DNA of 64,000 nucleotides from Paenibacillus sp. JNUCC32 (GCF_014863545.1 NZ_CP062260.1:5729501-5793500), one strand, 5' to 3'; numbered from the stretch's first letter, positions 35,223 to 44,603 are shown. A program made the numbers and translations. The notes: a model not told the origin generated them from the sequence alone.

Positions 35223-38200
35223 TTGAAACGAAAACGCAGCATAGGTAAAGCAATACTCTCTTTATGCTTGGCAATCATGCTTGTCTTGCAGACGGTGGCA
35301 TTCTCTGTCACTGGATATGCGGATAGCGCGCCAAGCGATTCCGGGCCGGCGGCTGTTATCGAAGCGGATTTGCCGAGCGCGGACGAACCGACGTCAGTAA
35401 CGGAAGCGGTGTATGATGAGCCGGCTTCCGCCCCGATGGCCTTAGCGGCTGGGCCAACGGATAAGACGAGTTTATTTATGGGTAAAAATGACCCTTTTCC
35501 GCTGACGGTTTCCCAAGGGGCTCCTTCGAGTGAGATAAAGTCTACTACAGCCCCTGGCTACGACCCGAACGTTGACAAGATCAACGGCAGGCAGACTTTT
35601 ACAATCACGTCGGAAAGTCTCCGTGTGCCGATGCGGAGCGATGAAGGCATTGATGTGAATGAACCGAACACATACATCCAAAAAGGCGACTTCATTGAGT
35701 TAACGCAAGCGGATTGGTTCGAGGGCGTAACCTTGACGAACGCCACAACAGTTCTGAACGTCACCCTGTTCGGGCAAAACTACAAGCTGGGCACCGCCTA
35801 TTTCACCGAGACCAGCATTAAGGTCGTTTTTGACGGCGATGATAGCTTATTCCTCCAAGGGAAAAATGTTTACTTCCGCTTTGACACCACGGCTAAGGCC
35901 GATGTGGCGGGAATGGGCTACGGCACGACGAAGCCCCTCGCCTTATTCGGGAGCGGCTACATGCTGGAAAACCCGGAAGTTACAGCGAAGTATAACATCA
36001 GCTTACGCTCCAACAGTAACACGGACAGCTTTGTGAGCTATACGCAGCAGCGAGGCAGGGTTGAGATATCCAGCACCGATTTCCAAGCCGGCAAAGTTAA
36101 ATGGGAAGCGATCATCACAGCTACCGATATGGACGACGTGAACATCAAGCTGCCGCTGGACGGAACGATATTTTCCAATGATTTGGCTAATGTAGGCAAT
36201 TATGTAACAGGTTCTTTCGAGGTAAAGGATGCCGCCAACAACGTCGTGACAGGAGCAACGCCGAACTATAACGGGAGCGAGCTGACCTACACCTTCCCTG
36301 ACAATATCGGCGATACGGCAACCATCAACTTCGAAACCTGGATCCCAAAGGAAAAATATTACAAACAATATCGGTATAATGATAGTAGCTGGGACTTCAG
36401 CTCAACACAACAAGTAAGCAATGGTGCAACAACTGGTACGGCAACAAGCGCAGTAAAATTGCTGAAAGCGGACAATACGGAGCTGGCAACAAGTAATCTG
36501 TGGACTGTTGCGCTCAAGCCCGTCTGGATTCAGAAGGACGGCGTGCAGAACTACAAGGATAACACCATCACATGGACCATTACGGTCAACCATAATGGCA
36601 AATACAACAGGAAGCCTCTGCAAGACTTGGCAATAACGGATATCATCCCTGTAGGGCTCTCCTTCAAGTCAGCAACGTTTCAGAAGTCTGAAGCAAATGT
36701 ATGGTCGGATATCAATACGATTACGACAAGGCCCGCAGACGATGTCTATTCCTTCGGACAAGTGGAAGGCCCGGTGAGGCTGGTCATTGTCACCGACATT
36801 ACCGGCACTCAAACTAGCTTTACTAACAAGGCTACCGCCAAGTGGAATCTGGATCAGACAGACGGGAACGGGCAAAACAACGATATCGGGGTAACAGACC
36901 AGGCAACGGTCAACAAAGCGACCAATAGCCTGAGCAAGACGGCCAACGGCGGTGATTTGACATCAGGTACTTTAGGATGGAAGGTGACCGTTAAGCCGCT
37001 GGACGCGATGCCGGACGGGAACATTTATGACCTGCTCGTGTATGGAGATGGAAGCGACATAGACTGGAATAACGTTCAGGTCAGTCCACCCATCGATTCG
37101 GAACTCTTGACAGCAATACGAACCAAAAGTACGGCAAATCCAAGGTACTGGCAGCGGTATAAGCCGGGTTCCTTTAGCTCTGCCGATGGGTTAACTGAAA
37201 AAGTCTATACCATTACCCAAGATGGCAAGGCAGTCGCCGATATTCTGGCCGTCACCGGCCTTACAACCGGAGAAAAGGTACATACGTATACCTTTAATAC
37301 TTTCTTGACGAACTGGAAGCACTTTGCACACAATTTAGGGAGTAATTTCTATAATCAGGTATCTCTGTTCGACGCTGGAACTTATGTAATGGGTGCAGGC
37401 TCGAACGCTAACGCTTTCAACAGCGGAATGCTATCCAAGGGGATGCTCTTTGCGTCAAAACCGGTGAATCCGACAACCGGCGTGGAAGATAATGTTGCGC
37501 CAAATCAGGTCAACAGTTTTATCTACTCTGGAAATGAGAAGGACTATTGGACAAGAGCGGCCTATGACCGGTCGACCAATACCGTAACCTTCCGTCTGTC
37601 GGTCAATGCCAACGGAATCAAAACCGAGGAAATGGCGCAGCATGGCGGCACGCATGTCGCACAAAATATTCAGGTGGTCGACATACTCCCCGAAGGCTGG
37701 GAGTTTAAACCTTATTCCGAGGGGAAAGCATTTGAGATTTATAAAGGGGCAAGAGCCGATTATGGGTTAAGGGTCGACGCTACTGCACCTGCTGTACCTA
37801 TTGCCGATCCCGAAAATCTGGTAAGCTTTTCTGCCGCAGGCAACGTGGGGACATTTAGCTTTACGAAGTTGGAACAGCCTTACGTGATTTTGGTGAAGGC
37901 GGGTCCAACGGCGGCAACCCTCAAGCATTATGCCGAGGCCGGTCAGACAGAACAGACGGTATATAACAAGGCGGAGCTGCGCATCAAATGGGGAGACGAG
38001 GATACGGTAGTCGACGTCGAGCGGGATAACAAGACGCCCATTCAACGTAAAGTCATCATTCCTCCGTCAAAGTCCATAAACAAAACTGTGAAAAAAGCAG
38101 CGCCTGGCGTGCTGGAGTGGACCGTGGAATATGCCACGCCATTTACCGTGAAGGATACCGCCTACTTGCAGGATACGTTAGGCCAAGGACTTAAACTGCG

Positions 38201-38711
38201 CAATGATGAATTTGACCGACTCTCACTCCGAGCTCCCGATATGGCGGTCTATCCTGCCAAGCTAACGGCTAGCGGAGCTTTGGCGAAGGATGGTGAGGCT
38301 CTTGATCTGTACGCTCCAGACAGCGAGGTCAAGGTGGAGGCGAACAAGGAGACAGACGGGACAACGACTCTGACCTTCAAGATGGCGAACCCGAACAAGC
38401 TGTATCTGTTCGTCTACCAAACTGAAATCGACGGCACTGTACTGGGTGTCGGCGACAAAGCCGGCAACAATGTGCAGATGATGGGCGACGATGCCGCCAA
38501 GGATGTCGGCAGCCATGCAGAATACATGGTAGAAAGTGCGGATATTAGCGGAGGCGCCGGATGGCAGCCTATTCTGATGCTGAAAAAGGTCGATCCGGAC
38601 GGCAAGCCGCTGCAAGGCGTAGAGTTTACGCTGTACAACAAGGACGGTTCGGTAGCTCGCGACAAGAATGGCGATCCGATCAGGGATTTACCGACAGCAA
38701 AGGCGAGCTGA
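35223..38711 (+). CDS. Large surface adhesin, N-terminal part (isopeptide/SpaA-like), frameshifted
   Basis: First 1162 codons of a cell-wall adhesin. Signal peptide about residues 1-33 (ends VTGYADSA). An N-terminal adhesion-like region (about 80-260) is followed by several domains with DUF11/isopeptide-type boundaries (WTITVNHN...ITDIIPVGL; WKVTVKPLDAMPDG; WTVEYATPF), and at the end a SpaA-type prealbumin module (ILMLKKVDPDGKPLQGVEFTLYNKDG). The frame stops at 38709-38711 in the middle of that module, and the missing strand continues in the -1 frame. The cause is apparently loss of one G in the run at 38683-38685. TTG start with GGAGG upstream. As sequenced this product lacks any wall anchor. 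Confidence 0.85.
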   Translation: MKRKRSIGKAILSLCLAIMLVLQTVAFSVTGYADSAPSDSGPAAVIEADLPSADEPTSVTEAVYDEPASAPMALAAGPTDKTSLFMGKNDPFPLTVSQGAPSSEIKSTTAPGYDPNVDKINGRQTFTITSESLRVPMRSDEGIDVNEPNTYIQKGDFIELTQADWFEGVTLTNATTVLNVTLFGQNYKLGTAYFTETSIKVVFDGDDSLFLQGKNVYFRFDTTAKADVAGMGYGTTKPLALFGSGYMLENPEVTAKYNISLRSNSNTDSFVSYTQQRGRVEISSTDFQAGKVKWEAIITATDMDDVNIKLPLDGTIFSNDLANVGNYVTGSFEVKDAANNVVTGATPNYNGSELTYTFPDNIGDTATINFETWIPKEKYYKQYRYNDSSWDFSSTQQVSNGATTGTATSAVKLLKADNTELATSNLWTVALKPVWIQKDGVQNYKDNTITWTITVNHNGKYNRKPLQDLAITDIIPVGLSFKSATFQKSEANVWSDINTITTRPADDVYSFGQVEGPVRLVIVTDITGTQTSFTNKATAKWNLDQTDGNGQNNDIGVTDQATVNKATNSLSKTANGGDLTSGTLGWKVTVKPLDAMPDGNIYDLLVYGDGSDIDWNNVQVSPPIDSELLTAIRTKSTANPRYWQRYKPGSFSSADGLTEKVYTITQDGKAVADILAVTGLTTGEKVHTYTFNTFLTNWKHFAHNLGSNFYNQVSLFDAGTYVMGAGSNANAFNSGMLSKGMLFASKPVNPTTGVEDNVAPNQVNSFIYSGNEKDYWTRAAYDRSTNTVTFRLSVNANGIKTEEMAQHGGTHVAQNIQVVDILPEGWEFKPYSEGKAFEIYKGARADYGLRVDATAPAVPIADPENLVSFSAAGNVGTFSFTKLEQPYVILVKAGPTAATLKHYAEAGQTEQTVYNKAELRIKWGDEDTVVDVERDNKTPIQRKVIIPPSKSINKTVKKAAPGVLEWTVEYATPFTVKDTAYLQDTLGQGLKLRNDEFDRLSLRAPDMAVYPAKLTASGALAKDGEALDLYAPDSEVKVEANKETDGTTTLTFKMANPNKLYLFVYQTEIDGTVLGVGDKAGNNVQMMGDDAAKDVGSHAEYMVESADISGGAGWQPILMLKKVDPDGKPLQGVEFTLYNKDGSVARDKNGDPIRDLPTAKAS

Positions 38712-41617
38712 TTTTTAATGTTGAGGTAGGGCTGTACGATCTGAAAGAAACCTGGATCGACGAGACGACCTATCTGCCTACCGAGCGAGTTTATAACGTG
38801 CGTGTGTCCAGTACACCATTTAACCCTATCTGGGTGGACGGCAATCTGGTAGATAGTAAAAATCCGCTGGTCGTACCTACGCCTGCCCAAGGTAAACTGA
38901 CCATCAGCAATAAAGTGGAAGGCAACGGAAGCGATGCTTCTAAAGCTTTTGAATACACGGTGACCTTCACCGGCGAGGGCGAGGACGGAGAGTACACATA
39001 TAAGAAGCCGGATAATACGTTTGGCACGCTCAAGAGCGGAGACAAGATTATCCTCAAGCATGGGGAATCTGTTGTCCTTCCGGCCCTGCCCGCGGATCTG
39101 GCCTATACCGTAACCGAGGCGGATTATACGACCGTTGACGGTTACATGACCATGCCGGAGACAAGAGAGCTTTCCGGTACAATCGTGAATAAAGGCGACC
39201 ATAAGGCGGATTTCGTCAACAAGCGCTACGTTAACAATCTGACCGTAAGCAATACCGTCACGGGGGACGGCGCAGAACCGGACAAGCCGTTTAAATACAC
39301 GGTGATCTTCGACGGTGCAGGTAAAGGTCAAGCTTACAATTACGAGCATTCAGACGGCACGACCGGCACGATCAAATCCGGCGATACCTTCGAGCTCAAA
39401 CATGGTGAGATCATTATAATTAAGGATCTACCAGAAAATTTGAAGTATATGATCACCCAGGACGGTTACGCGAACGACGGATACGCAACCACCCCTGCAG
39501 GATTGTCTGATGAGGGAATCATGGCAGGGGCCGATCGCAATGCAGACTTCATCAATGATCGGATCGTAAACAAGCTGACCGTCAGCAATACGGTCATGGG
39601 CAATGGCGGCGCCAAGACGAAGCCGTTCGAGTACACTGTCATCTTTGAAGAAGCAGGCAAGGATGGAAGCTACGCGTATACGAAGTCGGACGGCGCGACG
39701 AGTACACCGGGCACGATCAAGTCTGGCGAATCCTTCACCCTTAAGGATGGAGAGAAGCTGGAAATTGTGGGTCTGCCTAAGGATCTGAAATACACAGTGA
39801 CGCAGAAAGACTACACAACGGACGAATACGTGACCCTGCCTATCGAACGGCATTATACCGGGATTATGGAGGGCAAGGATGAAGCTGCTCCATTCACGAA
39901 CGTGCGAGTTATCGAAGGCGGCCTGATCATCAGCAACAAAGTTGAAGGCAAAGACAACGACAAGACGAAGCCGTTCAAGTACACGCTCACCTTCACAGGC
40001 GAGGGAGCGGACAAATCCTACGCTTATGAGAAGTCGGACGGCAGCACAGGAACGATCACGAGCGGAGATACCTTCGAGCTTACCGACGGTCAGACGCTCG
40101 TTATCGAAGATCTTCCGACGTATCTCAAGTATACGGTGACCCAGGATGATTATTCGAAGGACGGCTATGTGACGGATCCTGAAAGTCTGGAACACACAGG
40201 CACCATTCCGGAGAAAACAAAGGCTGAAGCGCATTTTGTCAATATTCGCCCTTATCTGGAAGGCATACTGCGTGACAACAACACAGGAGAAGTCATTCCG
40301 AATGCATCCATCACGGTGACCAATCTGAAGTCAGGTGAGAAGCAGACGATTCAGACGAATGAGAAGGGTGAATATTCCGTCCCTGCCGAGGCGGATACCG
40401 ACTATACGATCACGTATACGAAGGTGTACACGGTAGGCGGAAAAGAAGTGCCTATCGAATTCACGCAAAAAGCAAATGTGGACAGCAGTGTGACAGGCGA
40501 GACCGTGCCGGCGGATATTACGGCCGTAGGGATCGTTCTGTTCAAACAGATGGACGGAACAACAGAGCTGTTCAACCCTTCGCTTACCAGTCAGATGCGC
40601 ATCTACTTGAAGGACAAGGACGGCAAATATATTCAGGAGAACGGTCGTCCTAAGGCGTTCCCGCTGGCTTCGAAAGGCACCTTCTCCATAGAAGACGAAC
40701 AGCTGAGTGCGCAGCAGTACACCATGGAAGTTCGCTATCAAGCTGAAACCGGCGAGGAACTGCTCTTCAAAGTAACGCAGCTGGACGTGAAGGCTAACGG
40801 AGAGCTGAATATTTCCGAGGAATTGGTCGACCCTTACGGTACGGTTTATGATGAAACGACAGGTGATGCCGTCACTGGCAAGAAAATTGAAGGAGCCACA
40901 GTGACACTGTATTATGCGGATACACAGCGGAACAGAGATAAAGGCCGTACTCCGGATACGAAGGTAACGCTTCCTCCGGTTCCGAATTTTGCGCCGCATG
41001 ACAACAAGAGCCCGGAGCAGGATAGCGACGCAAATGGCTTCTATGCATATATGGTGTTTCCTGAAGCGGATTATTATCTGATCGTAACGAAGGACGGATA
41101 CGAGACGCACAGAAGTGATACGATTTCTGTCGACTTCGACATTGTGAAATACGATGTGCCGATGAAGCCGATCAACACCGGCGGCGGACCAGGCCCTGTC
41201 AACCCAGCTCCAGAGCCGGAGAATCCAGGTCCTGTTAACCCAGCCCCAGAGCCGGAGAATCCAGGTCCTGTCAACCCAGTCCCAGAGCCGGAGAATCCAG
41301 GTCCTGTAAGCCCGACTCCAGAGTCGGAGAATCCAGGCCCAGTTAACCCGGCTCCAGAGCCAGTAAATCCAGACCCTGTCAGCCCTGTTCCTGACCAACC
41401 TGGCAACAATGGGACTAACAACGATGACAACGAAGTTGATAATGTCAGCGACTTAGCTGATCAGAGTGCGGGCAATGGAATTAACGAGCTGGACGATGCT
41501 CCGAAAACCGGAGACAACAGCGTATCGCCAATCTTCTATCTGGCTTTGGCGCTGATGTCCTTGATGACGATCGGGCTCTGTCTACTCGGTAACAAGAAGA
41601 AAACGCACATCCAGTGA
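38684..41617 (+). CDS. Large surface adhesin, C-terminal part with sortase signal, frameshifted
   Basis: Continuation of the preceding gene in the -1 frame: FTDSKGELIFNVEVGLYDLKET completes the SpaA module. Then come four similar modules (TISNKVEGNG type, 38894-40250), two CarboxypepD_reg/Cna-B-like modules (EGILRDNNTGEVIPNASITV; GYGTVYDETTG type), a Pro-Glu-Asn repeat and a sorting signal: APKTGDN, hydrophobic helix, GNKKK tail. The frame is open back to an ATG at 38561 with GGAGG just before it, but residues there are out of register and read like noise. With one base restored the full protein would be about 2130 residues. The class B sortase follows directly. Confidence 0.83.
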   Translation, partial: GFTDSKGELIFNVEVGLYDLKETWIDETTYLPTERVYNVRVSSTPFNPIWVDGNLVDSKNPLVVPTPAQGKLTISNKVEGNGSDASKAFEYTVTFTGEGEDGEYTYKKPDNTFGTLKSGDKIILKHGESVVLPALPADLAYTVTEADYTTVDGYMTMPETRELSGTIVNKGDHKADFVNKRYVNNLTVSNTVTGDGAEPDKPFKYTVIFDGAGKGQAYNYEHSDGTTGTIKSGDTFELKHGEIIIIKDLPENLKYMITQDGYANDGYATTPAGLSDEGIMAGADRNADFINDRIVNKLTVSNTVMGNGGAKTKPFEYTVIFEEAGKDGSYAYTKSDGATSTPGTIKSGESFTLKDGEKLEIVGLPKDLKYTVTQKDYTTDEYVTLPIERHYTGIMEGKDEAAPFTNVRVIEGGLIISNKVEGKDNDKTKPFKYTLTFTGEGADKSYAYEKSDGSTGTITSGDTFELTDGQTLVIEDLPTYLKYTVTQDDYSKDGYVTDPESLEHTGTIPEKTKAEAHFVNIRPYLEGILRDNNTGEVIPNASITVTNLKSGEKQTIQTNEKGEYSVPAEADTDYTITYTKVYTVGGKEVPIEFTQKANVDSSVTGETVPADITAVGIVLFKQMDGTTELFNPSLTSQMRIYLKDKDGKYIQENGRPKAFPLASKGTFSIEDEQLSAQQYTMEVRYQAETGEELLFKVTQLDVKANGELNISEELVDPYGTVYDETTGDAVTGKKIEGATVTLYYADTQRNRDKGRTPDTKVTLPPVPNFAPHDNKSPEQDSDANGFYAYMVFPEADYYLIVTKDGYETHRSDTISVDFDIVKYDVPMKPINTGGGPGPVNPAPEPENPGPVNPAPEPENPGPVNPVPEPENPGPVSPTPESENPGPVNPAPEPVNPDPVSPVPDQPGNNGTNNDDNEVDNVSDLADQSAGNGINELDDAPKTGDNSVSPIFYLALALMSLMTIGLCLLGNKKKTHIQ
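38894..40250 (+). repeat. Four tandem adhesin modules of about 110 residues
   Basis: Starts near 38894, 39236, 39570 and 39924. Each begins L(T/I)(I/V)SN(K/T)V.G, continues KPF(K/E)YT(V/L).F, has GT(I/L)KSGD-type loops, LP..LKYTVTQ.DY, and ends with F.N.R. They are probably stalk-forming beta domains. Confidence 0.8.
41190..41402 (+). repeat. Pro/Glu/Asn wall-spanning repeat
   Basis: About six degenerate 36-bp units encoding NPGPVNPAPEPE-like dodecapeptides before the sorting signal. Typical of a wall-spanning region; unit number is likely variable. Confidence 0.85.
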
Positions 41618-41635
41618 CCGGAAGGCGGTAAGAAA

Positions 41636-42415
41636 ATGAGCAAAACCAAAAAAATTCTTATCGCCGTTTCTTTCCTTGTATTGGTATTTTCGCTCGTCAA
41701 TTTTTCGCAAGCTCTCTTGCGGGATTATGTGGAGCAGCAGAAAATCGAAGAGCTGGCAACGGCTTGGGAGGAAGGGTCGGACAAAGGTGGAGGGGCTGCA
41801 TCCCCCTCCGTTTTGTTCAATAAGGCGAATGAGCCGGTCATGCTTCCCGAATTTCGAGAGCTTTACGAGAGGAACTCGGACATCGTCGGCTGGCTGAAGA
41901 TGGACGGTACCCGAATTGAGTACCCGGTCATGCAGAATCCACAGGATGCGGATTATTACCTCAATCATGATTTCGATAAAAAGGAAAACAAAGGCGGCCT
42001 CCCCTTTTTGGACGCGCATAGCCGGACCAATGGTTCGGACATTGTGCTGATTCATGGCCATCACATGAAAAGCGGCTGGATGTTTAAAGATTTAATGAAG
42101 TACAAGAACGAAAGCTTTTATAAAGAGCATGCCACGTTCCAGTTCAGCACGCTTTACGAAAAGGAAGAGTATGAGATTGTTGCCGTCATTCTGTCACAAG
42201 TTTATCGCAAATCGGACGACGTTTTTAAATACTACCAGATTGAGAATGTAAGTACGCCCGCCGAGTTCGATTCGTATGTTCACAACATCAAAAAACTCGC
42301 TCTTTATGACACGGGCGTAACAGCCCGGTATGGCGACAAGCTTATTGTACTGTCCACGTGCGAGTACTCGACCGAAAACGGCCGGTTAGCGGTGGTCGCC
42401 CGAAAGCGTTCATGA
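41636..42415 (+). CDS. srtB: Class B sortase
   Basis: Membrane transpeptidase of 259 residues that should anchor the adjacent adhesin. N-terminal signal-anchor (about residues 6-27), then the sortase B fold: GWLKMDGTRIEYPVMQ, DYYLNHDF, GLPFLD, catalytic His142 in HGHHM, Cys242 in LSTCEY, and Arg250 in GRLAVVAR. SD GAAGGCGG. It sits 18 bases after the adhesin, whose APKTGD signal differs from the NPQTN signal of S. aureus SrtB, so this is a pilin/adhesin-type class B enzyme. Confidence 0.92.
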   Translation: MSKTKKILIAVSFLVLVFSLVNFSQALLRDYVEQQKIEELATAWEEGSDKGGGAASPSVLFNKANEPVMLPEFRELYERNSDIVGWLKMDGTRIEYPVMQNPQDADYYLNHDFDKKENKGGLPFLDAHSRTNGSDIVLIHGHHMKSGWMFKDLMKYKNESFYKEHATFQFSTLYEKEEYEIVAVILSQVYRKSDDVFKYYQIENVSTPAEFDSYVHNIKKLALYDTGVTARYGDKLIVLSTCEYSTENGRLAVVARKRS

Positions 42416-42443
42416 CGATGCTGGAACATCAAGCTGCTTCATA

Positions 42444-42477
42444 TCGCGTTCTCCCCTTGGAGGATGCGATTTTTTTT
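42444..42477 (+). terminator. Terminator of the adhesin-sortase operon
   Basis: 11-bp stem TCGCGTTCTCC / GGAGGATGCGA (two wobble pairs), CCTT loop, then eight T. Confidence 0.85.
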
Positions 42478-42505
42478 GCAAGAAGTTTTATTTCACGCCT
42501 CACCT

Positions 42506-43507
42506 TTATCCATTTGTGTCATTGGCTCTAAACCAATTTACAGTATCTCGAATTGTATCCTCAAGGGGTCTAAATGTAACCTCCAGGTTACGGACAGCCT
42601 TTTCTCCGCTTGTTCGCTTCATTTCCGTCATGACACGAAGCTCCTCTAATGACAGATCTGTTTCTTTATTTCGCAAGGCTGCTAATCGTTCATTGATCCA
42701 AGTTGACAGATAGACAATAGGAATCGGAAATTTTTTGGACGGTCCTTGAACTCCGGAAACGTTCTGAAGAATGGCAAACAATTCTTCTAAGTTCGTATAG
42801 TGACCAGAAATGATATACTGCTCGTTGCCAATAGGGGATTCGGCTGCTTTAATCATCGCATGCGCGACATCTCGGGCATCCACGACATCTATACCGGAAG
42901 GGAAGGACCCCGGTAACTTCCTGGCGAGAAAATTCAATACCAACCGGCCGCTGCCGGTTGGTGCGGAATCGCCGGGCCCGAACATCCATGCGGGTAAAAA
43001 GGTAACGACCGGAGTTCGGTGATCCTGTGAAAATTGTTCAATTTCCTGGTCGCCGATCACTTTGCTTTTCCCATATAAATTTAGTGCTTCATCCGGATTC
43101 ATCCGGTCGCTTTCATCGCTAGGCATTCCGTCCTCACGTTTGCGAATCGTCGCGTTCGTGCTGGTATGGACAATTTTCCCTATACCGTATTTCTCGGCAT
43201 ATTCAAATAACCGAACGGTATGGGTCACATTGATTTTCTTTAAAAGGGTCCAGTGATCTCCCCTACGGAACGTCTCGCGAAAATAAGCGGCCGTATGGAA
43301 GAGAACATCGCAATCCTTTAGGTGATGCGCCCATGCTTCAATGTCCATCATATCCCCTGTAATAACCTCAACATTCAATCCGCCAAGTAACTTTTCAGCT
43401 TTTTTTGCCGTTCGGACAAGCGTCTTGACCTGATAACCATGATCCACAAGAAGCCGAACCAAATTACTGCCAAGTAATCCCGTACCTCCAGTCACAAAAG
43501 CCCGCAT
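42506..43507 (-). CDS. NAD-dependent epimerase/dehydratase (extended SDR)
   Basis: A 333-residue Rossmann enzyme with N-terminal TGGTGLLGSN (residues 6-15), D/H at the end of the NAD site, and the catalytic Y145-x-x-x-K149 (YGKSK); the active-site Ser/Thr lies in VHTSTNATI. It resembles dihydroflavonol-reductase-like SDRs that reduce aldehydes or ketones. Start at 43507 follows AGGAGGAGAGG; an ATG 17 codons upstream is not supported. It is divergent from a ruined TetR gene and probably was its target. Substrate unknown. Confidence 0.85.
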   Translation of the reverse strand: MRAFVTGGTGLLGSNLVRLLVDHGYQVKTLVRTAKKAEKLLGGLNVEVITGDMMDIEAWAHHLKDCDVLFHTAAYFRETFRRGDHWTLLKKINVTHTVRLFEYAEKYGIGKIVHTSTNATIRKREDGMPSDESDRMNPDEALNLYGKSKVIGDQEIEQFSQDHRTPVVTFLPAWMFGPGDSAPTGSGRLVLNFLARKLPGSFPSGIDVVDARDVAHAMIKAAESPIGNEQYIISGHYTNLEELFAILQNVSGVQGPSKKFPIPIVYLSTWINERLAALRNKETDLSLEELRVMTEMKRTSGEKAVRNLEVTFRPLEDTIRDTVNWFRANDTNG

Positions 43508-43563
43508 CGTACCTCTCCTCCTAATGTAAATTATTGGTTTGCACCAAATATACAACAAAAAAT

Positions 43564-43605
43564 GAACTTAGTAAACTAAAAACACAAAATTAGTTAATTT
43601 AGTTC
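43564..43605. promoter_or_regulatory. Inverted repeat, probable operator of the lost TetR
   Basis: GAACTTAGTAAACTAA (43564-43579) and TTAGTTAATTTAGTTC (43590-43605) are inverted copies matching at 13 of 16 positions, lying between the epimerase and the TetR remnant. Confidence 0.5.
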
Positions 43606-43608
43606 AAA

Positions 43609-43810
43609 CTTAATCGATTTAGCCAGCTCACAATGGACGATATTGCAAGGCATATGGATATTAGTAAGCCAACCATGTATAAATACTTCTCTTCGAAAGG
43701 ATTTCTACATGAGTAACAAATATCAACTCATTACGCCAATCTTTCTGGATACGGTAGATGATGCAATCATGGAGAAGAAAATCATGCAAGTCATTCATCA
43801 AATTTCATGA
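43609..43810 (+). pseudogene. Remnant of a TetR-family regulator
   Basis: One frame encodes FSQLTMDDIARHM then DISKPTMYKYFSSKGFLHE, an unmistakable TetR helix-turn-helix, then stops (43714-43716). A second frame from ATG 43709 gives about 33 residues (MSNKYQLITPIFLD... to VIHQIS) that look like the ligand-binding tail. The N-terminal start region and most of the middle are missing. It is a degraded regulator divergent from the epimerase gene. The epimerase should therefore no longer be repressed by it. Confidence 0.7.
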
Positions 43811-43841
43811 AGATTCGTAGAGGTAATTTTACATCATAAGG

Positions 43842-43872
43842 CAGGTTCAATTAAATGAACTTGTCTTTTTTT
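43842..43872 (+). terminator. Terminator after the TetR remnant
   Basis: CAGGTTCA attaaa TGAACTTG followed by TCTTTTTTT. Confidence 0.7.
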
Positions 43873-43888
43873 ATATCGATAAAAATGA

Positions 43889-43916
43889 AAGAACCCTCCA
43901 AACCTGGAGAGTTCTT
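43889..43916 (-). terminator. Terminator of the MarR gene
   Basis: 12-bp stem with one mismatch (AAGAACTCTCCA on the minus strand), GGTT loop, then TTTCATTTTT on the minus strand, about 55 bases past the gene's stop. Confidence 0.65.
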
Positions 43917-43972
43917 TTCTTTCGTGGAGTACCGATCCACTTATCCCTTCATGAATAATCTCAAAAACGCGG

Positions 43973-44443
43973 TCATGTCGACGGGGCTTCACAAGACGCT
44001 GAAGGCCCTGTTTTTGTCCTTTCCGCAAGCTTCGTAATCGACTCAATGTCTTGATCCGTTAATTGGTCAAGGAAATGTTTCCGTATTGCCTTGGAGACTA
44101 TGGGACGGGCATCATCCAATGCCGATTTTCCGGCGGGAGTGATAACGACTTGAACACCACGATCCGTGTCTAATGGTTTCCTCATCACAAGTCTGCGTTT
44201 TTCCATTCGCGTCAGATGATGTGACAATCGACTCTTATCCCAGTTCATCGAGTCGGCCAATTCCTGTTGGCGAAGGCTTCCGTTCCCCAAAAGATCTAAC
44301 CGATCCAATACCCCATAATCACCCTCTGATAGTCCTGTATGCTCAGACATCTCTTTTATTACCCGACCGAAAATGCTCTGAAAGGAGCCTTTCCACATAT
44401 GCCATATTCGCATTTCTTCTTCGTTCAGCTCGTTCTTATCCAT
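43973..44443 (-). CDS. MarR-family transcriptional regulator
   Basis: A 156-residue winged-helix repressor: LRQQELADSMNWDKSRLSHH recognition helix (about 60-80) and the D-x-R-G wing (DTDRGVQV). Start 44443 (MDKNELNEEEM) has no SD. A promoter TTGTGG / 18 / TATGAT would place the transcript start almost at this ATG, so translation may be leaderless or begin at a Met ten codons in. The two inverted repeats upstream are its likely operators. Divergent from the alpha/beta hydrolase, which it probably controls. Confidence 0.82.
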   Translation of the reverse strand: MDKNELNEEEMRIWHMWKGSFQSIFGRVIKEMSEHTGLSEGDYGVLDRLDLLGNGSLRQQELADSMNWDKSRLSHHLTRMEKRRLVMRKPLDTDRGVQVVITPAGKSALDDARPIVSKAIRKHFLDQLTDQDIESITKLAERTKTGPSASCEAPST

Positions 44444-44459
44444 AGGAACATCATAGCAT

Positions 44460-44511
44460 GGTTGACGTGTCAACCACAATGTGTTATCGTTGCTATGGTT
44501 GATACATCAAC
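44460..44511. promoter_or_regulatory. Twin MarR operators and divergent promoter
   Basis: GGTTGAC GT GTCAACC (44460-44475) and GTTGAT AC ATCAAC (44498-44511) are related palindromes 38 bases apart (same arm core GTTGA). The plus promoter TTGACG (44462-44467) / 17 / TATCGT (44485-44490) overlaps the first. Two sites suggest cooperative repression of both divergent genes. Confidence 0.65.
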
Positions 44512-44603
44512 TTGTAAATTTTCGGTTTATATCAGGATACTGCTTGACCGCTTCTTACCAGCAACGGTTGGGCCAATCTTTCTCCAAGAAAGGAACATTT
44601 ATT

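Noticed and set aside
38675..38695. Programmed -1 ribosomal frameshift in the adhesin
   Set aside because: The zero-frame codons AGG GAT TTA do not form an X-XXY-YYZ heptamer and no following stem-loop is evident; a lost G explains the data more simply.
40331..41398. 355-codon minus-strand frame with W-V-N-R-T-W-I-L repeats
   Set aside because: Its repeats are the antisense of the proline-rich adhesin repeats.
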